64,000 nucleotides of DNA from Lantana camara. Its lineage: Eukaryota > Streptophyta > Magnoliopsida > Lamiales > Verbenaceae. Location of the stretch: positions 103,387,501 to 103,451,500 of the forward strand of contig CM074857.1 of NCBI GenBank assembly GCA_037501455.1. The letters run 5' to 3'. Within the stretch, counting starts at the first letter, position 1, and every line of letters begins with the position of its first letter. Below, in pieces: positions 12,101 to 23,233 of this stretch. The translations under genes were made by a program, and so were the position numbers. The notes under the pieces were generated by a model that did not search any database, was not told the origin of the DNA, and was given only the letters and a program-made list of their open reading frames with translations.

Positions 12101-12339
12101 CATCAAAACACATCTCACTATACCGATTCAGTGGATCTACACTGTCCTGATTTATGGTATTAGGTCCAGCATGATCAGTATGTGGTGTTGCATTCCAATA
12201 GTCAATATGCGGTGCTTCCTCACCATGATCAATCCAGTACCAATAATTAGGTTTGAACCATTTGAATACAAACGTCGTCTAATATCGTCAGGTTTAAGCA
12301 AGTCAAATTTCCTCATACATTTCTTGCAAGGATAATGTA
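9161..12339 (-). pseudogene. TNP2-type CACTA transposase, main part
   Basis: Read on the minus strand from 12339: the rest of the transposase-associated domain (HYPCKKCMRKF), a long transposase region (WKHFDETHPDFASDPRNVRL, CADGFTPYSQSSVSYSCWP, IPGPNNPKQNTDIYLQPLI, GWSTHGRLACPYCMGEGKA, WFDCHHMFLDENHSYRKNK), then the DUF4218-like part (MKSYDCHIFLEQLLPIAF, GGPVQFRWMYPFER) at about 10200-10520. A probable intron follows GAAAG|GTAAAT at ~10204, and the next exon opens FLGKIKRTVKNKAKVEGSI. The C-terminal region (~9310-9520) has a NGYKFHTK-type motif of the DUF4216-like tail and an acidic end. Several frameshifts break the frame. Known role of the family: binding and cutting at the CACTA ends. Confidence 0.9.
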
Positions 12340-14118
12340 TGTAACGCCCCGGTTCTGGATGAACAGGTAAGCATGCCACGTGTGAGTTTGTGAGCGTTAG
12401 GCATTTATTTTACTACTTTTACTTGTTATTTTCCTTACATGTTTTCATATTTTTTATAAAATTGCATAGCATTATATTTATGTGAAATATATGAATTTAT
12501 ATCATTTGAGAATTTATTTCATGATTTGAAAAATAATTGTTACGTGAAATATTTACCGGAAGTGATTTAATTGCTAAAATGTCCCTATGTGATTATTCTT
12601 TAAAAATTCAGGGATTAAATTGCATATATATATATCTTGGATCTAATTGGATTAATTGCCAAACCTTCATCCTTGATTGCATGACTAACATACTTGAGGG
12701 ACTAGATTACAAATTGATTAATTCATCAATTTCAAAATTGGTGAATCACGGTATATCATTTCTCCATGCTTCCAAGATCATTTTTCATCAAAATTCACCA
12801 ACATATTTGCTCTCCATTGCTTCGGTTCATCCAAGAGAAAAGGGAGAAAAGTTTTCATCGAATTCAATCAAGTTTATTCAAGAAAGTCCAAGCTTTGAAG
12901 CTTGATCATCATCATCATCTTCTTTCTCCATTTCTTTTTCTTCAAGGTGGGGCTATGCATGAATTCATGATTCTTGATCATTATATGAAGCTAGGGTTAG
13001 GAATTTGTGGAATAAATGGGTTATTGGTTGTTTGATGTATGAATATGTGAATTTGAATTGGATTGATACATGAATTCATGGAAGATTTGAGGTTATATGA
13101 TGAATTCTTGCATGAACATGAAGCTTATGATCTTTGATGATTTTTCATGATTTAAATGTTTATGTGGAATATTATTGTACCTTGAACATATATGCATCTT
13201 GTTTTCCAGAAAAACTTGCATTTTGGTGATTGAAACTTGATTTTGATTGCTTTGTTGTTGTTGCCGAGAGCATCCCCTACTTCTGCTATGTTTTTTCAAG
13301 TTGCAGAAGTTGGGAACGGCCCTTCCCGCTTCAGTGTATTATGGGAACGGTCGTTCCCACGCTTTTGAATCAAAACCTACGAGCGAACCTGGGAACGACC
13401 GTTCCCATTTTGGTCTGCGAGCTGGAAGGGCCGTTCCCAGCTAAAAGCGCCATTTTAAATCTAAAATCGTAGGGCGTTTTCGGAGGGCATGGGAACGGCC
13501 TTTCCCATTTTACACTAAGGGCCGGAACGACCGTTCCCAGCTCTCTGGCAGAACAAAAGCTACTGTAATGAAAAATTAAAATTTTTACTTTCTTCTCTTT
13601 TGCCTTAATTGATCCCAAAGTGTTATAATATGATTGATTTCAAGCCAAAACATGATAATTGTATGCCGCACTGGATATTGCTCGTCAGCTCGTTGTATTT
13701 TCGCCGTTCGTCATATTTGGTCCATTTTTAGTCAAGTCTCACGTATACAAGTCGTGTTTGCACAGATCCCGAGGTAGTAGATGAGGAGTAGGCACCTTAG
13801 AGTATATCCTTGTCATGTTTTGTCACACAGGTGAGGTTCTGTTCTAGTTACCTAGAACCCGTATAACCTCTATGTGGAGTTTTCGGCCAAAATCTATTAT
13901 ACTTATAAACGTTCTTTCCAAAATATAAATGATTTCAAGCAAGCCATGATCGTTCATGATTCAAGCATGTTTTGGCGAGTACCATGATTGCACTTGGGCC
14001 CGAGGGTAGTGTATTGAGCTAACCGGGAAAGCAAGGGCTGACGGGTAACTCTTGCACTATCCTCACCACTTTTGGGATCACCCCTAAAGCCACCAGGAGG
14101 TTTGGTGGTGGAAGGAGT
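12340..14118 (+). repeat. 5' LTR of gypsy B, left part
   Basis: It matches 38944 onward from about base 150, and continues after the copia insertion at 28362. The last five bases, GGAGT, are repeated at 28362-28366 as the copia target duplication. It contains a short (AT)n run at 12624-12635 and the GGGAACG..CGTTCCC array. Open frames inside it (for example 12537-12905) recur in the other LTR only because LTRs are copies; they match no protein family I know. Confidence 0.92.
13312..13538. repeat. Array of GGGAACGGCCGTTCCC-type palindromes (5' LTR B)
   Basis: Six copies of a 16-bp inverted repeat in 227 bp, starting near 13312, 13350, 13392, 13425, 13490 and 13523. The most symmetric are GGGAACGGTCGTTCCC and GGGAACGACCGTTCCC. 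Spacers differ in sequence and length. The core AACG-N2-CGTT is the same as in the arrays of element A and of the copia interior. Confidence 0.85.
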
Positions 14119-16220
14119 TGTTGGAAAACAGCAGAGTAAACGCAGCGGAAGTTTAAAAATTAAAATTTTCCAAAAGTAGATCTAAAGGACTTGCAATGTT
14201 CGTATCATAACGTTGGGACTCAAGAAACTTACAACGATTGAAGCTTTCTTGAAACGTTTTGAGCCGCCCTCAAACGTTCTTCAAGCAGCATGAATCCCCG
14301 TTTCTTGATCGGTTCTTTCTTCGAGATTCCAAAGTAGAAATCCTCTAGAGTATTAATCCACACCAACCTAGATTCAAATCATGTCATTGAGTATGCTAGT
14401 ACTATAGCATGTGTATTAAAGAAACAAGAAACGAGTTAAAGGAGAGCAAGAGAATTATCCCCGAAATTCCAGGAAGTCTGGGCGTGATCACGGTCACGCG
14501 TAAGGCCATATTTTCGAGCCCCTAGTCCCTTTTGTAGGCTAGGGTTCAAAACCCTAGTAGGTCATGTAGGAATCAGATTCCTACTTGGAGTTGTCTTCTA
14601 TTCTTTCTTTCTCTCCAAGTAAATAATATCTTATCTAGAATAAGATATCTATTCTTCTAGAAAGAGAGTTCCTAACTAATTAGGAATATTTAATTATTCT
14701 AGCAATAATTAAATATCTCATCCTAATACTTTATTAGAATAATAAAATAGAAGATATGTATTTATTTATTTATTCTAATCAAATTAGAACAACTAAATAA
14801 CTAAATACTTAGAATTAATTCTCCAATTAATTCTTTCAGGGACTTTAGAATTAATTCACCAATTAATTCTATCGGGCTAAAATTAATTCTCCAATTAATT
14901 TTATCTGGCTATATAATTAATTCTCCAATTAATTATATTTAGGGATTTATAATTAATTCTCCAATTAATTATATCTTGGCTTCATAATTAATTCTCCAAT
15001 TAATCAGCACATGGTCCAATTCCATAATTGGAACCACACGTCCAAACAAGCTCTCGAACCCACACGTGAACCTTACACTGTGGTCTCGTTTCGATCAACT
15101 ATTTGATCTTTCCTTAATACCCTTTGAACCCGGTATTTGTGTGTGACCCTCCAGGTTCAATTTCAGCTAGCAGTGAGCCTAATTAATTAATACACTTATT
15201 AATTAATTACCTCACAGATCACACGACCGTAGTCTAGCAACAGGTGTGTGACCCCTACCCGAAATGTGAATGTATATTCGAAAGAACCTTTCAGTCAATG
15301 ACATCATGTGGGATACGATCCTCCTACCATCTTATCTCTCGATTAAGATCTAGGGCATAGGAATATGAAGAGCCCTACTAATCTTAATCTTAAAACAAAG
15401 TTCACTTTCATATTCCATTTGATCTCAATCCAAGAAAACCCCATTTTCTTGATGTCTTGATCTAACCACGTTGCGCAAGGATTTTAGGATGGAATCATGA
15501 ATGACTTATGTAATAAGAGATCATCTTGCCTACAGCAAGTGTAGGTCCTCTATTGATTCCAACAGTTCTCATATGCCACTTGTGTAATCCCAACATAGGA
15601 CGTGGTTCAGGTGTCTATATGGAGACACCCTTTTGAGCCTATATCAAAGATTACAGAGTTAGCTCATATGAGACAATGTGGAATCTCAAGTCTAAGGATT
15701 AATTCTTCACGTCATTGACATGTGAGATATTTCCTAATTTGGAAGTTTCAGGAAACTTCCTTTCCCATTTAGGAATCTTCTCACGTGGGGCACTCTCTGT
15801 GAACTTGTTCTTACAACAAGCACCCTTGTGTATTGTGTACGCATCAACTTATGCACTTTACACCCCATGAAACAGGATGATCCTTCTTAAGGACACAATT
15901 ACACAAGCAAGTCTCAACAAAGGCAAGGTCGACTCTCCCACTGTCTGTCGGCTTCATTGACTTGGAGAAGTTTCTAATCCTCGCCTATGGAGTTAAGAAC
16001 TTTGTTTCATGTGTCATTCTCATAATGACAAAGTTCTTAACGGCCTCATCGAATTTGGGGAGTTCTAGACATGCGCACGTAATGGAAACATACAAAACAC
16101 GTATTGGCCCATAAGAAGTGTTAGCCTGTGATTACAATCATTCGTATATTATTCGAAGATTGTCTGTGATATAGGAAAAGTCCCAAAGCATAACAGCTTT
16201 CTAGGGCACTATTCCCAACA
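14119..16220 (-). repeat. 3' LTR of the copia element (2102 bp)
   Basis: Plus-strand ends TGTTGGAAAACAGC and CTATTCCCAACA; on the minus strand it begins TGTTGGGAATAG, a common plant copia start. Against the right LTR, the first ~120 bases differ at three positions, all transitions. It includes the 35-bp repeats at 14811-15005. Confidence 0.93.
14811..15005. repeat. 35-bp repeats centred on ATTAATTCTCCAATTAAT (six copies)
   Basis: Six units, each with an inverted AATTAATT..AATTAATT core and a short variable tail. The matching stretch of the other LTR (22767-22949) has lost most of one unit. Confidence 0.9.
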
Positions 16221-16232
16221 ATCTCCCACTTG
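16221..16232 (-). other. Polypurine tract of the copia element
   Basis: The minus strand reads CAAGTGGGAGAT followed by TGTTGGG of the LTR, the standard copia arrangement. Confidence 0.85.
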
Positions 16233-16239
16233 CCCGTGA

Positions 16240-17700
16240 AAGCCTTTCAGGTCCATTCTAGGTCCCATCTTCCCAAGATGTACCTTTAGAGCCTTATTGA
16301 CTTTGGGTATTTCCAAAGTGGATCTGCTATATTCTCTGCTGATGTGAATGTTTCTAATTTGCACATCGTTAAGGAAATAGGATTTTCTTATTCACGTGAT
16401 TCATAATCAAGCGTCTGGTCCCTTGGTGAGGTCTCAGTTCTCTTACTCGAGTAACCATTCATTACATCATACTATATGATAATGGTGTTGTTTCATGCTA
16501 GGAACTTTATCTACCCGTTAGATGGAGTTTCTTACCCAAACACTTAACTTAGCGGTATTCAATACGACTAAGTATTCAACCTAATGGTCGAATCTTTTAG
16601 TGCCTCTCGATTGGAACTCTTTCCAAAGCACTATTCTGCCATCTAGGCAGACTGCGTATCCTCTCATAGATCAATCATTATCTACGTTTTTGATGATTAC
16701 ATCAAAATATCCTTTAATGAAAAGATCTTGTTGGATTCTTAAAACATATCCTCATTTCTTTTAAAGTACTCTGAGGGTATTTTTACAGCAATCCAGTGAC
16801 CTTCTCTAAGGTTACATTTAGACTAGGCCCATCATGCTATGTGGAAGCCGTATCTTGTCAAGTACATAATTTTGCATACATTATGCACCCTTTTCCCAAA
16901 AGGGGGTTTTTGGACGTTCTAACTTTCTCATAGTTATTTTAGGATACATCCTCTTCAAAAGAGATGTTCCATTGTCCATTGGAAATTCTGTAGGAATCTT
17001 CCATACTAAACCAATTTAGTACAACGTTTATGTACCTCGACTGTGATAATCCTATTATTCTCTTAGATCTTTTTCATAGATAGCTATCTCGAGAATGTAG
17101 GAGCCATCACCTAGATCTTTCATCTTAAAATGGTTCCTAACCTTGCTTTGGTGACTTTAATGTGAGAAGGATGTCATCTTCGCATTCCCAATGAGAAGGA
17201 TGTCATCTTCGCAAAGTACTAAAAGTTGAACTTTTAGTCTCTAATAATTTCTTGTACACGCTATGCTCAAATTTCAAGTCAAACAACTTTGACTCTCTCA
17301 CTAATTCGAATACTTAATTCCTAGAAGCCTGATCCAATTTCGTAAATTGACCATTTGGAGTCTGCAAACCTTTTGCTTACTCCCACTAAACGTGAAATCC
17401 ATAGATGTTCCATATTTATGTCTTTATCAATTTCATATTGATAAGACAAGCTTGATCCTATCAAGTAGTGCAACTAAGGTCCAAACTTAGTTTGACTATA
17501 TGGAATCCATTTCAGATTTCATAATTGTTTTCACTGCTCAGATTCCAAATCTAACAGCACCTCCCGACAAAGTAAATGGATCAGTATCCACTTAGGAAGA
17601 TTTCATGGTGAAAACCATATTATCTTATAGGCTATGTAGGAATGCGTTCTCAACGCATCAAGGGAGGAGAGTTCAATCGTGTACTATCTCTTAAGATTGG
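16240..17700 (-). pseudogene. Copia pol remnant (RT and RNase H)
   Basis: The minus strand carries degraded but clear copia motifs, from high to low coordinate: MKSEMDSI-SNQVWTLV (~17500), a KVCRLQ-type segment before the palm (~17370), the catalytic DDILLIGN (~17170-17215), an RNase H-like RGYAVCLDGRIVLWKEFQS (~16660) with VEYLVVLNTAKLSVWV (~16560), and the closing ENIADP region (~16320). Many stops and frameshifts occur, so no long open frame exists and ordinary ORF calling misses it. A 29-bp tandem duplication (17164-17221) repeats the catalytic DDILL codons and breaks the frame. The family call is firm; exact domain limits are not. Confidence 0.85.
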
Positions 17701-18017
17701 CCAAGTTTTATCAGAACGGTTTATCTCTTCCTAATTGTGGCGTGGGTTTTGTCCTCAAACCTTTTGAAGTCTTTGGGATTACCTTTCTTCTCTCTTAGGA
17801 ACGATTCCATTAGAAAGGTATATTCTTTAAAACAAACAACATTTGTTCAAAGGAATAGTAGAAACAATATTCCATATTATTTGCATAGACTCGAACTAGT
17901 TTCAATCTTATCTCTCAATTTCTTTTTCAATTAAGAAGACTCAAGAGAGATACACTCCTTAGAACAAACAACATTTGTTCCAATGATTTGCAAAATAATA
18001 ATATATATATTGTTCAG

Positions 18018-18182
18018 GTAACACCCGTTATCTCTTTTGTCTGAGCCTCTGTACCAAGTAACGGGCGTTACTGCCTGTGGTCACAGGCAGTGGTAACGCT
18101 CATTACCTCTTTTGTCGGAGCCTCAGTACCAAGTAACGGGAGTTATTGCCTGTGGTCACAGGCAGTGGTAACGCCCGTTAAC
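18018..18182. repeat. Array of TAACGGGCGTTA palindromes in the copia interior
   Basis: Five copies in 165 bp: TAACACCCGTTA, TAACGGGCGTTA, TAACGCTCATTA, TAACGGGAGTTA, TAACGCCCGTTA. Two are followed by the hairpin TGCCTGTGGTCACAGGCA. The block is a tandem pair of about 72 bp, each with motif, hairpin, motif. The same 12-mer occurs in the LTR of gypsy A. Confidence 0.85.
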
Positions 18183-19504
18183 TGTTCTGATAAAAGTGAA
18201 CTTATTTCAAGTTTATCTCCCACTGTCTCCTTCACTTAAGAAGACTCCTAGTCCTCTTCAAAAGAAGACAATCCCAAAATTCTAAGATAAGAATTATTAG
18301 AGAGTTTTAAATGCCACAATTTATAGTGCATTTAAGGGACTGATATGGAATGTGCAAGATTCAAAATCCTAACTGCGTTTTCTGAACCATAAGTTCAGAA
18401 CGAGGGTAAGTTAGTAAAGCTTAACAAGGAATGAACCATATCCTATAAGGTCACGTTCCTTCGTTCAAAAATACTAAGCTATTCTTGAATGAGCTTATTG
18501 AGGGATAATCTTATTATCTCTAATATGACTAAGGAGTTAGTCACTAAGATATATGCAATCTCGATCCAATCGAGCTGCTTATGTCTTATAACTACTAAGG
18601 TTCCTAACCTTCCTTTTATTGAAATTCTAATAATTTCAAAAAAGTTTCAGATTCGTACTTCAGTAAGTGCTCGCATTCATAATGATTAAACTAGTGATTT
18701 TGACTAGTGCTTACATTAAACAATCCAAAATCATTAGTGTGGATCGAAATCCATCATAAGTATTGATCGAAATCCATACCAGACATGGGATGTCCAACCG
18801 CTTCATATAAACGAGTTTCAGGGAACTTTTCCCTTGAAGTAGGATTCTCAGGAAGTTAAGCCTTTGAGTTCATTTTCATAAAATGATCTTAAGATGATTA
18901 ACTTGCTAATCCTATTTAGGATGTTCCAAAATTACTCGAAACTTTGTCATCTTACTTATTTTTGTTATCTCGTTGTATGTTCGAAACATCAATGCTTTGA
19001 ATTTTGCACAACAGTTTATGCAAAATCAACTCAAGACTAGTGAATTCTGATCCTATCAGAATTGCTATAACGAAAGACACATGGAGTATCCTTATACTCT
19101 TTGCAGTTCCTTTCCAAGGCCCTAGTTTACCACTATGGAAGCTAAAGTCTGGTCTTTCTTTTAGGTTTTCCTTTCTCTCACCCCTCCGTCGGGTTTTAAG
19201 GGTTTCTTCTTCTTTGGCCTAGATGCCTTTAACTCAACAGGTTTAGAAGAAGAATTAATCATCATTACCTTTTAGTCCTTCATAAGGATGCTATATATCT
19301 TAAGTTATCAACTAATTTGATCAAATATGCTACAATAGCATCATCTAAGATTAAGCAAAAGGGTATATAACGATGATAGAAGCAATTCAAACAATCATGA
19401 ACTAAGAACTCGTTTCTTAGTGTACTGTGTGGCTACAAGGTCCTCCTCAGCGAGGACTTTCAGCCCACGTTACACGTGTATTCCTTCATGCAAATATGGA
19501 ACAA

Positions 19505-19624
19505 TTCCTTCGATGTGTTATATTTTGTAACATGCTCGCAAGAGAGTACAATTGCTCTTAAGCATTCCTATAATGTGTTATACTTTGTAACACATTTATG
19601 AGGGAGTACAATTGCTCTTAAGTG
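19505..19624. repeat. Two tandem units of about 60 bp
   Basis: Both units share GTGTTATA.TTTGTAACA and GAGTACAATTGCTCTTAAG. They sit in the non-coding copia interior. Confidence 0.8.
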
Positions 19625-20027
19625 TTTGGAGAATTTCCTATCACTTTTCAATTGCTTTTCTTAAGCCTAGGTCGAATTTTCACAATGAGTGAAAAGTTTG
19701 CCTTACAGAGAACAATTTTCTCCTTTGGAATCTAAAACGGATTTTAAGATTCGAAGCCAATCAGAGTGGTTAGGATTTTAGTCAACTTATTTGACTCAAG
19801 GATGGATACTAATGGGTCGCATTTCAACTTGTAGACAATCACAGAACTACAACCTAAATGCTAAGCAGAGAAAATGTGAGCATATTGAATAATAACGTAA
19901 CACATAGGATTAGGTCTTTTATCGTATGTGGCTCCCACTGTTTTTAGAAGGTCTATAAATCCCAAACGACCTTAGAAGAAACTTATTTTCTCAGCGGGTA
20001 CTAGGATCCCAAGCATTCTTAGTTTTG

Positions 20028-20358
20028 GACCCACGACTCGTGAGACATCCAAAGGTCTAAGAATCTTTAGGTAGGTACGAAATTGCTAATTCCATCTCCA
20101 TGGAATTCCTACTAATATTTTTGCATCACTGATCTTTCAATCATGGACCCACGACTCGTGAGACATCTATATCTACTTCAGTGTTGGGTAGGACTCATCA
20201 ATCATAAGATCTCAATCAAACTTAGTCCAGAACGACCCACCACCCGTGAGACATCACCCATTCTAAAATGATCAAGAAATATTAATTAATTAGAGTGATT
20301 AATCAGGAAACTAAGAGTTTAATAAGTTCCACTAATTACCGCACGACTCGTGAGACAG
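20028..20358. repeat. Dispersed CACGACTCGTGAGACAT motif (four copies)
   Basis: Copies at about 20032, 20150, 20238 (CACCACCCGTG variant) and 20342. Each has the inverted repeat CACGA-C-TCGTG and is followed by AGACA. Spacing is about 90-120 bp in otherwise dissimilar sequence. Confidence 0.8.
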
Positions 20359-21449
20359 TAATTAGCTTCACTTATTAAGTCCTAAATCCTATTGATGGAA
20401 TGCTAGGAACTTTATTACCGTAATAGAATACCTATTTATTCGAAAATTGCTCAATATTTTAATAAGGGATTTTCGAATTAACCGGAGAGTTGTCCGATTT
20501 TTGACCTCACCAACATGTACAGTTATCCATTTTTAATTGTCTTGATTAATGCAGTTTCACATAAAGTGCATCACAGAAGCAATTAGCAGATAACATGTCC
20601 TAGCATGATACTAATTATGTGATGATCATGGGTATCTTATCTTATGTGCAATTATGGGAGCCACTCCAAAATTGCTAGTTCTAACATTCATGCCACATAA
20701 GACAGTTCATATCACATAGGAGTACAGAATTTAATGGAAAACCCTATCTATTACATTAATAGAGACCCTCCTAAACATTTTGAGGGGTCTTCTCTTATGC
20801 CCACCGTTCTTCAAGTGTTTCTTGTGGATCCTTCTTGCTCCTTGGGTGCTTGTCTCCTAAGTTCTACTCTCTTGACATAAAGTAATATGGCTCAATCTTC
20901 ATATTGACCATAGACAAGTACACGGGGCATACCCCGGCCCAAAAACAATAATAAGGAAAGCCAAATAATAAACACATAACAGTAAGCAGATAAGTAGGGC
21001 TCAAACCCCAATTGAAAGAACGCAACTTTGGGGCTCCGACCCCAATTGAAATCATCCATGTGCAGAATTTCAAACATTCACAAGACTAACCCATGATCAC
21101 CTACACTAGCATATATCCGCTTGAATTTAAATTTACCAATTAAATTTAAAATTCCATTGACTTCAATTTATAATAACTTAAGTAATTTGAATACAGTTCG
21201 CTATTCAAGAATTTATTCAAAACACGAATTCGGATCATGACAAAACTCAATTAATTTCAAAAATTAAAGTTTTGTCAAAATATCATTCAAAGTGATATTT
21301 ATTATTTTCTCGAAAAATTAGAACTTGATTTTAATTCATAAAATCCCAAAATTTATAATTATTTCAAATAAATAATTTTATAAAATTAAAATCAAATTTT
21401 AAAATAAAATCAGATTTTAGGGATTTAACGAAACTTGGAAAACACAAAA

Positions 21450-21800
21450 TGAAAACGGGTCTCGGGACACCTAGGCGAGGCGTGCGGCTGTCGCCCGCAA
21501 GAGCGCGCACCAAGAAGGCAACCCCCGTGCACACAGCCCGCAAGGGCATCCCGGAGCCGCCCGCCCAATCCCACAAGGCTGAGCACAAGGCCGCGCGCGC
21601 CGCGCAGTAGTGCTGTGCAGGGTTGCGCGCGGGCAGTGCTAGGCGGATGGGGGGGTCTTGGGCGGAACGACACGCGGTCCCGGCTAGGTGAGCCCGGCGA
21701 CCTCGCGGCGGGTCTCAACAGGTGTGGGGCGGCGTGTTGCCGCCCCATACGCGTACTTGATGCGCACAACTGCGTGCGCTTTCGCGCGTAGGTGAATCCG
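21450..21800. other. GC-rich island inside AT-rich copia interior
   Basis: Sequence from GGTCTCGGGACACC onward is strongly GC-rich with many GCGCGC runs, while both flanks are AT-rich. Open frames on the minus strand (for example 21425-21769) are low-complexity Arg/Pro/Ala and look like a product of base composition. It could be captured host sequence or a leader region near the primer site (22061). Confidence 0.6.
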
Positions 21801-22060
21801 TTCCGTTTTGTTCCCGTTTTGCAATTTCAACAAATTTAAGCAATCCAATTTCAAATTAAATCAGATCCAAATAATCCTGATTAAAACCGTTTCGAATCAG
21901 ATTAACATGAAAACAGATTTTTTTCTTAATTTTCAAGAAACAGTATTGATCCGACAGATTCGTATTTCAAACAAAAACCAAGAATACATAACATATATCC
22001 AAATTCAAGAATTTTCATCAAAATTCCAAAAGTAGTAAAGATACAATACAAACGTTGCAA

Positions 22061-22076
22061 GGTGACTCTGATACCA
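22061..22076 (-). other. Primer binding site of the copia element
   Basis: The minus strand reads TGGTATCAGAGTCACC two bases inside the right LTR. It matches the initiator-Met tRNA end and fixes the orientation as minus. Confidence 0.9.
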
Positions 22077-22078
22077 CT

Positions 22079-23233
22079 TGTTGGAAAACAGCAGAGTAAA
22101 CGCAGCGGAAGTTTAAGAATTAAAATTTTCCAAAAGTAGATCTAAAAGACTTGCAATGTTCGTATCATAACGTTGGGACTTAAGAAACTTACAACGATTG
22201 AAGCTTTCTTGAAACGTTTTGAGCAGCCCTCAAACGTTCTTCAAGCGACATGAATCCCCGTTTCTTGATCGGTTCTTTCTTCGAGATTCCAAAGTAGAAA
22301 TCCTTTAGAGTATTAATCCACACCAACCTAGATTCAAATCATGTCAGTGAGTATGCTAGTACTATAACATGTGCATTAAAGACACAAGAAACGAGTTAAA
22401 GGAGAGCAAGAGAATTATCCCCGAAATTCCAAGAAGTCTGGGCGTGATCACGGTCACGCGTAAGGCCATATTTTCGAGCCTTTAGTCCCTTTTATAGGCT
22501 AGAGTTCAAAACCCTAGTAGGTCATGTAGGAATCAGATTCCTACTTTGACTTGTCTTCTATTATTTCTTTCTCTCCAAGTAAATAATATCTTATCTAGAA
22601 TAAGATATCTATTCTTCTAGAAAGAGAGTTCCTAACTAATAAGGAATATTTAATTATTCTAGCAATAATTAAATATTTTATCCTAATACTTTATTAGAAT
22701 AATAAAATGGAAGATATTTATTTATTTATTCTAATCAAATTAGAACAACTAAATAATTAAATACTTAGAATTAATTCTCCAATTAATTCTTTCAGGGTTC
22801 TTAGAATTAATTCACCAATTAATTCTAACGGGCTAAAATTAATTTTATCTGGCTATATAATTAATTCTCCAATTAATTATATTTAGGGATTTATAATTAA
22901 TTCTCCAATTAATTATATCTTGGCTTCATAATTAATTCTCCAATTAATCAGCACATGTTGGAACCACACATCCAAACAAGCTCTCGAACCCACACGTGTA
23001 CCTTACAATGTGGTCTCGTTTCGATCAACTATTTGATCTTTCCTTAATACCATTTGAACCCGATATTTGTGTGTGACCCACGAGGTTCAATTTCAGTTAG
23101 CAGTGAGCCTAATTAATTAATACACTTATTAATTAATTACCTCACAGGTCACACGGCCATAGTCTAGCAACAGGTGTGTGACCCCTACCCGAAATGTGAA
23201 TGTATATTCGAAAGAACCTTTTCAGTCAATGAC
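22079..23233 (-). repeat. 5' LTR of copia, segment 1
   Basis: It matches 14119 onward. It is interrupted at ATGAC (23229-23233), the target duplication of solo LTR 1. It holds the repeats at 22767-22949, shortened compared with the other LTR. Confidence 0.92.
22767..22949. repeat. ATTAATTCTCCAATTAAT repeats, shorter copy
   Basis: Same units as 14811-15005, but the third has lost its CTCCAATTAATT part, as expected from slippage between repeats. Confidence 0.88.

Larger units (their letters stand above)
8751..12339 (-). mobile_element. CACTA (En/Spm) transposon, part left of gypsy B
   Basis: Minus-strand coding of a TNP2-type transposase plus a second reading frame. The element continues right of gypsy B at 41406. 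Its left terminus was displaced by gypsy A and lies outside the window. It is the outermost host recognised for the nest in 1-42504. Confidence 0.9.
18186..21449 (-). other. Copia interior, upstream part, no coding recognised
   Basis: By position this should hold integrase and gag of the minus-strand copia element. I find no convincing protein motif in it, and open frames are short. It contains the repeats at 19505-19624 and 20028-20358. Strong decay or replacement by unrelated sequence are both possible. Confidence 0.5.

Noticed and set aside
12537..13035. Open frames conserved at 38992-39535, suggesting a gene
   Set aside because: Both lie in LTR B copies, so conservation is due to LTR identity; no protein similarity is recognised.
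21425..21769. Open frame of 114 codons on the minus strand in the GC-rich island
   Set aside because: Low-complexity Arg/Pro/Ala reading caused by base composition; the overlapping frames are equally open and no domain is visible.
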